Positions 49,001 to 58,402 of a stretch of 64,000 nt of DNA are shown here, in pieces (within the stretch, counting starts at the first letter, position 1; every line of letters begins with the position of its first letter). Both the position numbers and the translations under genes were made by a program. Location of the stretch: the NCBI GenBank assembly GCA_003996215.1, contig QJPP01003534.1:41956-105955 (forward strand). The letters run 5' to 3'. The notes beneath the pieces were generated by a model, which saw only the letters and a program-made list of their open reading frames with translations, was not told the DNA's origin and did not search any database. The DNA is from Jaltomata sinuosa. Lineage: Eukaryota; Streptophyta; Magnoliopsida; Solanales; Solanaceae.

Positions 49001-49356
49001 GTCCGCGGTAAAATATTAATAACTTTTTACTTCAAGATCAGTTGGACATGAGGTTTTGTGCGTTGGAAACTAGACTCGTAGATCTTCGATTTGATATTTT
49101 GGAGGACTTTTAACTCTTTTTATATTGGGAGAAAAGCCCTGAGACATTTTACCCAAAGTTCAGAAAATTTATTAAAGAAACTTACGATAACTTTTGCCGA
49201 CTTACTTGTCTTCAAAACTTATAATACGACCAAACAAATGGACCCGGCACTGAAATACCGGTCCTGACAAGCCTTAAGTGACTTGGGGCCGCTACAAACA
49301 AGCTCGAACGATTCAAGAAAAACGTATACGTGGAAATAACCGGAAGGGTCATTACA
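46066..49356 (-). repeat. Element Z 5' LTR (3.29 kb)
   Basis: It is the sister of 37615-40882. It starts TGTAATGACCC at 49356 on the minus strand. The U3 promoter-proximal part (about 48482-48172) contains a TATTATATATACTCC TATA-like site near 48330 and differs completely from the same interval of W. Near 46105 it has a short local duplication (TGTAGGTTG) absent from the other LTR. Confidence 0.95.
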
Positions 49357-49361
49357 TGGAA

Positions 49362-49517
49362 TCAATTCATAGCACAAAGGAAGAAAAAAGTTGAGATTTC
49401 CTAAAGTCCTGTAGCCTCCTAAAGAAAAGTACAGGCGTCTCCGTACCATTCTGTAAGACTCGACTAGACACGTTCTTGCATGATAATATCAACAAACCTG
49501 GGCTCTGATACTAACTT
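49362..49517 (-). other. Element Y leader and primer-binding site
   Basis: This is the part of the untranslated leader of Y lying beyond the Z insertion. It ends with TAGTATCAGAGC (49513-49502 on the minus strand), one base from the initiator-Met complement, and a 4-base spacer to the LTR end at 49518. The short ORF at 49449-49219 crosses the Y/Z junction and is not a gene. Confidence 0.8.
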
Positions 49518-49696
49518 TTTCACAATCTAACTGCCCATGAGTGGCACCCACACTAACACTCCAATGGGAGAACCAACTAATCCAAATCTTAACCTTATTA
49601 CTTAGTCAATTTTAGAAGAGATAGAATAAAAACTAACTTAAATTAAGATCATACTAAAAGTCAACTAATATAATTAAAAATGCAGAATATTCAACT
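49518..49696 (-). repeat. Element Y 5' LTR, terminal remnant
   Basis: About 180 bases align with 30234-30413, for example the TTAGAAGAGATAGAATAAAA segment in both. Alignment ends at 49696 at an abrupt switch to fragment S. More than 2.2 kb of the LTR is missing. Confidence 0.88.
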
Positions 49697-50731
49697 TTTG
49701 AGGGATATGTTAAATATGTTTAAATCCTTAAAATGTTGAGATTAATGATGTATGATTTTATGAATGAATTTGGCATAATATATATGACTTACAAGTCTTG
49801 GTATGACAATACTAATTTAAAGGATGCCTTACGAATGATAAATGTCCCTTAAAGAATATTTTTCTTATTATTTTGAGAAGACTAATAGATGGGCTTAAAG
49901 AGAATTAGATGGTTAACCGAGGAGGTGTGAGTTCAAAAGGATCATTACCCAAAACCTATGTTTGGCCAACATAAGGGATGGTTCGCTCTTTAATTGGATG
50001 GTTCGCTCCTTAGTTGGACGACCTTGTGTTTCTCCTCTATGAAGATGATTTATGTAGGCATTTATGCTGTTATATACAGAAAAATCCTAATTCATGTGGC
50101 AAATATGAATTGGGGCTCAGCCGATCGAGCATTGATTAGAACCACATAGACCGTGGTGTATTATGTATAACATATCGGTTAAACCATCTAGTTCATAACT
50201 AATGTTAATAAATGGTTTTTGTGAAGTAATTTGAGTACTTGTTCCGTATATTTTTTCCTTTATGATTTATTTTATGACTCTTATGACTTGCTTTATATAC
50301 TTGTCATACTGACCATCCTTGGATGCTACATCATTTCATGGTGTAGGTTTAGAGATACTTTATCATAGTTATGTGCAGCATTAGGATCGTTTGGGACAAC
50401 ATTAGCAAGTGGTGAGCCTTCTATTTTTTGGAAGGTGTTTTAAATCCTTATGATTAAACCTTGGTTTCCGTTTTATGATATTGTTGGGATCATATCCCAG
50501 CATAGATATTTCATTCTTATGTTAGAGGCTTCGTAGACCTATGTAAATGTTGTTTAAATGTTTTATTCCCAATACTTAGTAAATTTGAAATTATGTTTTA
50601 AATGATGTTCTCAAATGGGTCTTTTTTCCGCAAATATTCATTTTAATGCTCATGATATTATATTAAGGGGCCTTCTCAGGCCTTCATTGGTCTGAGTTGC
50701 TCGTTACATCCAAGGCCTAGTCTTGGGGTAT
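49697..50731 (+). repeat. LTR fragment S, plus strand
   Basis: It shows the R-region words of A/B-type LTRs in plus orientation: CATCATTTCATGGTGTAGGT (near 50328), GATCATATCCCAGCA (near 50489) and TTAGAGGCTTCGTAGAC (near 50523). It ends CTTGGGGTATGATA at 50731, equivalent to the CTCGGGGCATGACA end of the B LTR. Its start is cut off at the junction with Y. It is not a recent copy of A or B. Confidence 0.65.
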
Positions 50732-51542
50732 GATAGGTAAAGTGGAAGCCCGCACAAAAGACTAAGGGTGAAAAATGTGAAAAAATTCATATGTTATTGG
50801 TAGGGAGTAAAATGAAAAAAATACAAATAAAAAGCAAAAAAAGTATGTTTGATTTATCCTTGCTAATGGTGTGTGGAGTTGCTTAAAGATATACAAAAAT
50901 AAAGATTATCTATGGGTGAGAAGAGTAAAAGAAGAATTTAGTTAATTGAAGAATGAGAAGAAAAGGTAAAATATGTGTGATATAGTAAAGTGCTTAGGAA
51001 AAATAGTCACTATTTCAAGACAAAATAGTTTCTACCCATCCCTTAGCCTACATTACAACTATGAAAGTCCTACTTCATCTTACGTTTGATGTTCTTATAT
51101 TAGTGGAGTACTACATTAAGGGAAAGCTTATGATTCATCATACGTCACATGTGAACTTCTTTCTGAGAATGGGCGTAATCTTATTCTTATACTCATATAT
51201 GTGTTATTGTATATTTGTGAGTGAATATTGATAACTCTCTTGTGGTGAGGGCACATGGTTAATAAAAGGTAGGTGAGGTGTTTGATTTCTTGATCGGATG
51301 ATCTATTAGTGTTTGCAAAAATCATAGAGTTAGTTCTAGAGGCAAAGTGGTCTTGAAGTAGTTGTTCATGAGTTTTAAATTTGTTGAATGATTAAAGCAT
51401 GTGTGTTAATAACTTGTCATCTATTGTAGTAATTTTTTTCTTAGATTGAGTAATATTGATTCAATTGGTATAGTTGTAGTAGAGTCTAAATTATGAGTGT
51501 ATACCTTACTAGAGGACGAGCAAGAGTTTAAGTGTGGAATCT
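50732..51542 (+). other. Element X 3' non-coding region and PPT
   Basis: A-rich, without usable ORFs. It contains the GAAAGTCCTACTTCATCTTA block and, just before the 3' LTR, GAGGACGAGCAAGAGTTTAA followed by AGTGTGGAATCT (51530-51542). That word order precedes 3' LTRs in Tat/Athila-type Gypsy elements, and the AAGTGTGG run is the PPT, here partly decayed. The single 65-residue minus-strand ORF (51325-51128) has no support. Confidence 0.65.
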
Positions 51543-52896
51543 TGATATGAGGCTAAAAGTCATGATTTTATACTATAGTTTACCTCACATTTTACTTGTT
51601 TTAGTATGATTTTGAGCTTACTTTATGTGAAAAGCGCATATGAAGCTTGTCTTGATGTATAGGATAATGAACAATGGATTTTTGCATGGATTTGTAGCAT
51701 ATTGGAATAATAATTGAGCTTTAAAGTCTGACTAGGAGCTAAAGAAGGTGATCCGGAGCATGTCCAAGGATAGTAGAACAAGACGGGAGCTTAACAGAGA
51801 AAAAACAAAGAAAAAAGGCACTACACAAGGGCCCAGGCACCCCGATAAGCCAAACGCACAGACCAAATAACATGGCTGCCCAAATTCCTATGGAGCCGCC
51901 TCAGGTGCCGCCCTGGGTGTGGACATAGTGCAAATTTTGGGAAGATTTTCCCCAACTCATTTTTAAGAAGGAAAACCTGACTTGGAACCCCCCCCCCCCC
52001 AAAATACTAAATATACTACCTGTAGGCAATTTTTATAAGGGAGAACTTATTATAAATGAACTTTTGACCTAGGAAATCCTTGGAGCTGCCGTGGAGGCCG
52101 AAGAACATCAATTTTATCTTTTTTTCATTATTTTATCATTTTTACATTTTTCATAAGATGATTTATAGTAATTCCTCCATGTCTTTGTGGAGCTAAACTC
52201 CTCATCTAGGATTATGGTAGTTTCATAATTGCTGGTGTATGAACTTAATTTGATTTGTTAAGATAATTTATCACCATGCTACGACTTAATTATTTGTTTG
52301 CTTGATCACCATTCAAATACTATTTGTGGGTCATAAGTTGAACTAGGAATAGGGAATTTGCGAGCGTAATAAAAAAAGTAGAGCTTGGTTATGAACTCTA
52401 TAGGGAAGGGGAAATAATTTGCTAACGGGATAGAAATATACCCATTAGTCTTGCCAAATTAATATGGAAGAGAAATTATATGCACTTCACTATCGACCGA
52501 TGACCATAGGAATATAGGCGTAGAGTTTGTTTGAAAAGATGCTTAATATGGTAAATATCAACCCACAACTAGTAGCCGGATAAATAATCAAAATCAATTT
52601 AAGTGATTATTCAACATGATTGATAGCGAATCCATAGCCCTAGATCGATTTCATTTCATTAGTTATGTAAGAATCTTCCCTCTGTTTGATGAATTTTTCA
52701 TTAGTTAACTTATTTTTGTTCTTAGTTTAGTTAATCCATAAATATATCATTAGGTTTTACCTATTGAATAAATAATTTTCATTAGTTTAATTTAATAAAT
52801 AGTTAATCAACAAGTCTTTGTGGGTAAGATATTTGGACTCAAATCCTATATTATTTGTACGACCATGCATACTTGCATGTTCATATAGATGAAACA
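51543..52896 (+). repeat. Element X 3' LTR (1354 bp), uninterrupted
   Basis: It begins TGATATGAGG and ends GAAACA and is flanked on the right by the TSD copy ccggg. It contains the pre-insertion version of the target site of element B near 52285. A run of 13 C (51988-52000) replaces a mixed TCCTACAAAACCC segment at the same place in the 5' LTR (about 16017). Confidence 0.92.
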
Positions 52897-54130
52897 CCGG
52901 GCACTAAGTCTATTTCCATTCCTCCTTATAGGATAGCTCCAGCAGAGTTGAAGCACCATATTTAGGATTAGTTGAGTAGGGTTTCATTAAACCCAGTGTT
53001 TTACGTTGGAGTGCTTCAGTGTTATTTGTGAAATAGAAGGATGAGTTTATATGCATGTGTATTAATTATCAATAGTTGAACAAGGTGACCATTAAAAATA
53101 AGTATCCTCTTCCACGCATTGATAATTTGTTTGATCAGTTTCAGGGTGCTTCATTATTTTTGAAGATTAATGTAAGGTCGAGGTACCATTAGTTGAGGAT
53201 TAATGCTTTGGATATTCCCAAGAAAGCTTTTATGACCTAGTATGGTCATTATGAGTTTTTAGTTATATTATTTGGGTTTACTAATCCCTTGGAAGCATTT
53301 ATGGAGTTGATGAATGGGATGTTTTGGCTGTATCTGGATTCCTTCATGATTAAGTTCATCGATGAAAACTTGGTGTATTCCAAGAGTGAGGTGGATCATG
53401 TGAAACATCTAAGGATTGTGCTCCAAAGGTTGTGGGATAAGAGATTGTATTCTTAGTTCTCGAAGTGTGAGTTTTGGCTTAGTTTTGTGGCATTTTTAGG
53501 ACATATAGTATCCAAGAATGGTATTATGGCCGATCCAGCCAATGAAGTTTGAGATTGGCCCACGCCTACTTCACCTACTAAAATTAGGAGTTTTGTTGGT
53601 TTGGATGGCTATTATAGATGGTTCATGCTGGGCTTCTGTTTTATTACAGCTTCTTTGAACAAATTAACTTAGAAGAATGCTACTTCTTAGTGGTTCGATG
53701 AGTGCAATGAGAGCTTTCAAAAGCTCAAGGCTTTATTGACTTCAACATCTATCCATGGAAGGTGAAGGTTTTATCGTGTATTGTGATGCTTTGGGAGTTG
53801 GCCTAGGTGGTGTTTTGATGCAGAAGGAAAAAGTGATAGCTTATGCTTCGAGGCAGTTGAAGACCCATAAGAACAAATATCCCACTCATGATTTAGAGTT
53901 GGCAGAAGTAGTATTTGTTTTGAAGTTGTGGTGGCATTACTTGTATAGGTTTCATTATGAGGTGTTCACCAATCATCATAGCCTATAGTATATCTTTAAC
54001 CAGAAAGAACTGAATTTACGATAGTGTAGGTGGTTGGAGTTGTTGAAGAACTATGACATGACTATTCTCTATCATCCAGGCAAGTCCAATATAATGGTGG
54101 GTACTTTGAGTAGGAAAGAGATGAGTACAA
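52897..54130 (+). pseudogene. Element P reverse transcriptase and RNase H
   Basis: Reading resumes after the X insertion with GTKSISIPPYRIAPAELK. RT blocks follow: INYQ*LNKVTIKNKYPLPRIDN near 53060-53130, TKYGHYEF-like near 53230, FGFTNPLEAF, and the active site KFIDENLVYS (about 53355), where the second Asp of FIDD is Glu. FSKCEFWLSFVAFLGHIVSK and SFVGLDGYYRW follow. RNase H (53755-53988) keeps VYCDAL, IAYASRQLKTH and THDLELAEVVF, and a FTNHHSL segment has Asn for Asp. At least eight stops are present. Confidence 0.88.
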
Positions 54131-55680
54131 GTAGTCTTGCTTTATTGGTGGCTGAGGAGCGACATTTGGCTATAAATATTCACTATTTGATCAATAGCTT
54201 TGTGAGACTTAATATTGATCCTGGTAAAGTTCTTGCTTGTGTTAAGGCACAATATTCATTGTGGAATCATATTAAGGATAGGCAGTTTGGGGATGGGAAG
54301 TTGTGTATAATTCGGGATAAGGTGTTGAGTGGAAAATCTAAGGAAGTGATTCTTGATCTAGAGGGTATTTTGAGGATCAAGGTTCAGATTTGTGTTCCTA
54401 GAATTGGTGAATTGACTAGATTGATCATGGAGGAGGCTCGCAGTTTAAAGTATTCTATTCATCCAGGGGAAACCAAGAAGTATCATGAACTAAAGAGGAA
54501 TTATTAGTGGTGGAGGATGAAGAGGGGCATTATGGAGTTTGTGGCTAAGTGTTTGAATTATCAGCAAGTGAAGTATGAGCACCAAAGATTGGGTGGTATG
54601 ACTCAGAGGATGCCTACATGTGATTGGAAGTGGGAGCGTATCACTATGGACTTCGTAGTTGTTTACCCCAGATATTGGGGAAGTTTGACTCAATTTGGGT
54701 GATTGTGCATTGATTGACTGAATTAGCTTATTTTGTTCCAGTGAAAGTGAACTACAATGAAGAGAAGTTAGCAAGGATCTACATTTGAGAAATAGTTCAG
54801 TTGTATGGTGTGCCCATTTCCATCATTCTAGATAGGGGCACTCAGTTCACTTTGTAGTTTTGGAGTTTTATGCAGCATGAGTTGGGTACTCAGTTAGAGA
54901 TGAGTACAGCTTTTCACCCGCAGATAGATTATCAGTTAGAGCGGACTATAAAGGTTTTGAAGGATATCCTTTGAGATTATGTGATTGATTTTGGTGGTCA
55001 GTGAGACCAATATTTTTCTTTGGTGGAGTTTGCCTACAACAACAATTATCATTTTAACATTCAGATGGCGTTATTCGAGGCTTTGTATGGGAGGAAGTGT
55101 AAATCTCATATTGGTTGGTTTGATTCCTTTGAGGTTAGGCCATGAGGTACGAAGTTATTGCTGGATTTTAAGGATAGGGTGAAGTTAATATAGGACTATT
55201 TCTTGATAGTCCAGAGTTGACAGAAGAGTTATGTTGATATGATGGTTTGTGACTTAGAGTTCATGGTTGGTGAGCGGGTTTTATTGAAAGTTTCACCCAT
55301 GAAGGGTATGATGCGGTTTGTAAAGATGAGCAAGCTTAGCCCGAGGTTTATTGGTCCTTTTAAGATTCTTCAGCGTATTGGTGAAGTGGCATATGAGTTG
55401 GCCTTACCTCCGAGTCTTTCAGTTGTGCATCTAGTTTTCTATGTTTTGATGTTTAAGAAGTACCATTCCAATGATTTTCATATGATCCGGTGGGACTCAG
55501 TGGATTTAAATCAGAATCTGACTTTTGAAAAAAAAACCATAGCTAATTTGGATTTGCTGACTAGGAAATTGAGATCTAAAAAAATAGCATCAGTGAAGGT
55601 TCAGTGGAAGCATCATCCGATAGAGGAGGCTACATGAGAGAAAGAGTCAGACATGCAAAACAGATATCCCTAGCTTTTCA
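54131..55680 (+). pseudogene. Element P integrase and chromodomain-like end
   Basis: The tether to the INT zinc finger is open to 54507 (EARSLKYSIHPGETKKY), then CLNYQQVKYEH near 54555. The core reads ITMDFVVVYP (first Asp kept), an LDRGTQFT block near 54830 and ERTIKVLKD near 54945, so D, D and E remain, but with many stops. FVEFAYNNNYHFNIQMALFE is read with one frame change. The open stretch 55239-55637 holds VLLKVSPMKGMMRF, PRFIGPFKILQRIGEVAYEL and the chromodomain-like KKIASVKVQWKHHPIEEAT. Confidence 0.88.
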
Positions 55681-55719
55681 ACAGGTAGGTATCTTTCTTA
55701 CTCCTACGTTCGAGGACGA

Positions 55720-55742
55720 ACGTGTATTTTAGTGGTAGATGA
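55720..55742 (+). other. Polypurine tract region of element P
   Basis: The sequence before the 3' LTR is GTATTTTAGTGGTAGATGA, preceded by CGAGGACGAACG. The same word order precedes the 3' LTR of Z. Confidence 0.65.
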
Positions 55743-58169
55743 TGTAACAACTATTATATCAAATTTTGAATTTTTATGCATTTTGATTATTTTACCCTTC
55801 CCGTAATTGTATTATGGTATTTATGGTCTACAAGAGTGGGTGACATAGTTTCCGAGGTGTTGGTTGGGCTCTATGCGACTTTTTAATTTTGGCAAGTTTT
55901 GAAGTTGATATAGTTGACTTTGGTAAACATTCAGAGATTTTGACATCGTATGAGAATTTCATCAGTTCTGTTAGCTCTGGAATGCCATTTTTGGGCGAGT
56001 AGCACTGTTGGTCTCAACCCGAGGTGCTCATATGCATTTTGAGTGGTTGGTTAGAAAGTTGGAACTTTTAGCATAGTGTTGACTTTGGCCAAAGTTCATT
56101 GAAAATGACATATGTTAGTAAATCTGATGATTCTATTGAATCCAAAATGTCGATTATAGTCTACTAGCATAGTTGGTTTGTGTTTGTGAAGTTATGAGTG
56201 TGTTTTGAGGGTCAATTTCAAATTTGAGAGGTTGTTGAGGTTGCTGGCATCTTGTGCATCGCTCTTGTGGGCTAGGTTCCGCTCCATCGCAGCTGCACCA
56301 ACGAGGTTCCTTCCTCTCATGCGAAGCCTAGTCATCTAAGCCACGACCACAATGGAGGAACTGTAGTTGTGGTATTTCTCCGTGCCTTTGCAGGAAGGGT
56401 CGCGCCTGTGAAGCTCAAGCAGTGGACTTTTCATCATGCCTATAACATTGCTCCCGCGACCAATTATCTAACACAGTGAAGATCATTGTATATCAGTGAT
56501 CTTTTTTCCTTTTTCATTCCATCTCTTTCATAACATATTTTTGGAGCTTAGAAACTCACTTTTAGGCGATGCAAAAAGGTATTTTCGATGTTTCTTCATT
56601 GGGTAAGTTTTTTATATTACTTTTATACATTTCTCAATGATAATTTCATGATTTTACCTTTAAATCTTGGTTTTTCAACTAACAAATTTGAGATTTTCCC
56701 AGTGAGGTTAAGGTATGGTTTTTCGATGATTTCAAGGTCGATTTTAACTCGATTTTTTATAAAATTTTATAATTTAACTTTTTAAGCTTTGGGTAAATTC
56801 ATTTTACAATATAATTACAATTTTTCCCTTGTAGACTTAGGGTTGACTTTTGAGTTGACTTTTTGAATCCCGATTAGAACTTTAGCAATATGGGTATTGT
56901 TGGACTCGTGTTTATATGTACAACTTGTTATTGGTAGATTAGGTGTGTTCAGAAGCCATTTGAAAAGGAAAGGCTCGTGTATGATCAAGTCAGGACTTAT
57001 AGTTCGGCTTCATGAAAGGTTATGGCTTAACTTTCTTCAAACTTTGCTCGGGTGGAGACTTATCTTATAAAGCATACTATGGGTGGGGTGAATTTGAGTA
57101 CTGAATAAGATGGATTATCATTGTGATGCCCAAATTGGGGCTTATATTATTTTGGGTGACAAGGAACTTAGATTTTTGGCTTGATATTAAGGCCCGAAGC
57201 CTATGTTCATGGATTAGTTATGATTTTGAGATTTTGGACATATTTGTTGTATCTGGCTTTATTTTCTTTTGCTTCCGTATTCATTCATATCATGGTACAT
57301 GAAAACTATAGATTGATAGAAATGATTTAAAAGAAGTGGGTTGAAAGAAACACATGATTTGGTCTCGGTTTGAGTTTGAATTATTGATACTGATTTTAGT
57401 CTCGGTTCGAATTCGAGCAAGACTTAGTGAAATCTTGGATTGAGTTTGGGTAATTGATATTAATTTTTATACCAGTTTGAGTCCAGGACATATATTTGGA
57501 AGTCCCAGTTCGAGTTTGGGTATGATATATAGATCTCGCAAATCCGCCAGGGGTCCCATCTTGCAGCATATGACTGGAAAGGGTGTATATCGGTAGGGAT
57601 TGCCCATTGCATATCATTCTATTGTATTATCATTTGGATTATTATTGTAATTGAGATAACCTGTACTATTTATTAATGTTGAATTGTTGGGACTTTTCTG
57701 CATAAAGGGTTATTTAAGTATTTTTTATTCGATGTAGTATCTGCTTAAGCTCAGCGGCCAATGATGCCTACTGAGTACAAGTGGACTGTACTACTCTTAC
57801 TTTTCTATATCCTTCTAATGCAGATCTTGGTACTAGTGTACACCACGGCTAGAGTTCATGCTTCTTGATATCGATCAAAGTGGTGGTGGGCTTCAACTTT
57901 TAGAGATCGACCCAGCTTCCTCTATTTTACTTTCTCAAACAGTGTTGTATTATTCAGCTATGACATTCTGTTTAAAGTAGCTCTTGTTCTTATGACTTTT
58001 GTGTCTTGGGAATTTTGGATTACCTTGTTCAGCATCACTTGATGATGTTTAGAGACATTATTATTATTTATGCGATTGGATTCTATATTATTGCCTTTAC
58101 TTTGAGTATTTTATTTTGCTGAGTTAGGCTTATATATCGTGGTTGGGTTGGATAGGTGTCATCACAACA
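55743..58169 (+). repeat. Element P 3' LTR (about 2.43 kb)
   Basis: It starts TGTAACAACTATTATATC and ends in GTCATCACAACA. It aligns with the 5' LTR 4702-5840 and retains the segments lost there. It contains GTTCGAGTTTGGGTA-type repeats (57375-57530). Short ORFs inside are LTR sequence. Confidence 0.85.
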
Positions 58170-58173
58170 CAAG

Positions 58174-58402
58174 TAATTTTGGGTTCTAACAGTATAAAAT
58201 TATGGGTAAAAATTCATTTTATTAAAAGAAAATACTGAATTTGGCCCTGGTTTGAGTCCGAGTGGTTATATTGAGAGAGGTAATATTCACCGATAGGAAA
58301 AGGTTCTGGGCGGTATAAATGGACCTCACGAGTCCTTCATGAGTCCTACCTCAACATATGTCACTATGGAGGGGTTGTATATTGGTAGGCATTGTCCTTG
58401 GC
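58174..58402 (+). repeat. Old LTR Q, right fragment
   Basis: It resembles the terminal third of the P LTR (GGTTTGAGTCCGAGTGG, and GGGTTGTATATTGGTAGGCA compared with GGGTGTATATCGGTAGGGAT at 57575) but clearly diverged from it. It continues the LTR interrupted at 4700 and is itself interrupted at 58403 by element W. Confidence 0.6.

Larger units (their letters stand above)
37615..49356 (-). mobile_element. Element Z: full-length, youngest-looking chromovirus, minus strand
   Basis: Z is 11.7 kb, with two long LTRs (3268 and 3291 bp), a perfect PBS, gag, PR, RT, RNase H, INT, a chromodomain-like end, PPT and a perfect TSD, tggaa at 37610-37614 and 49357-49361. It lies in the 5' leader of Y between gag and PBS. 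LTRs differ by scattered substitutions and a few small indels. Coding is interrupted by about nine stops and one clear frameshift but retains all catalytic residues seen. Element W at 58403 is a close relative in the opposite orientation. Confidence 0.96.
30234..49696 (-). mobile_element. Element Y: old minus-strand chromovirus, split by Z
   Basis: Y holds a full 3' LTR (30234-32662), pol (32682-about 36000), gag (about 36000-37554), a leader split by Z (37615-49356), a PBS at 49502-49513 and only about 180 bases of its 5' LTR (49518-49696), which stay alignable to 30234-30413. The 5' LTR was cut off there and replaced by LTR fragment S. No TSD can therefore be tested. Catalytic residues are lost in RT and INT. 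Y is a decayed copy lying inside X. Confidence 0.88.
15569..52896 (+). mobile_element. Element X: large plus-strand LTR element, Tat/Athila-like, split by B, T, Y and S
   Basis: X begins TGATGTGAG at 15569 and ends GAAACA at 52896, flanked by ccagg (15564-15568) and ccggg (52897-52901), a 5-bp TSD with one later change. Its own DNA is small: the 5' LTR pieces 15569-16314 and 27082-27216, a gag-like stretch 29166-30233, a 3' non-coding stretch 50732-51542 and the 3' LTR 51543-52896. The GAGGACGAGCAAGAGTTTAA and AGTGTGG words before the 3' LTR, and the TGATATGAGG LTR start, are features I associate with Tat/Athila-lineage Gypsy elements. No RT or INT of its own is visible, so X was non-autonomous or lost its pol. 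Confidence 0.82.
4702..58169 (+). mobile_element. Element P: plus-strand chromovirus, split by R and X
   Basis: The parts are: 5' LTR 4702-about 5840, gag 5910-6938 plus 14465-about 14830, PR region to 15568, RT to chromodomain 52897-55680, polypurine tract (PPT) about 55720-55742 and 3' LTR 55743-58169. Gag resumes in frame when R (6939-14459) and one TSD copy are removed, and pol resumes at the conserved LEPGTK linker when X (15569-52896) is removed. P is thus one copy whose halves are now about 37 kb apart. The word acaag occurs at both outer ends (4699-4703 and 58169-58173) and may be the TSD, although the 5' LTR terminus is mutated. P is not autonomous: its start codon, zinc knuckle and RT active site are damaged. 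Confidence 0.85.
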
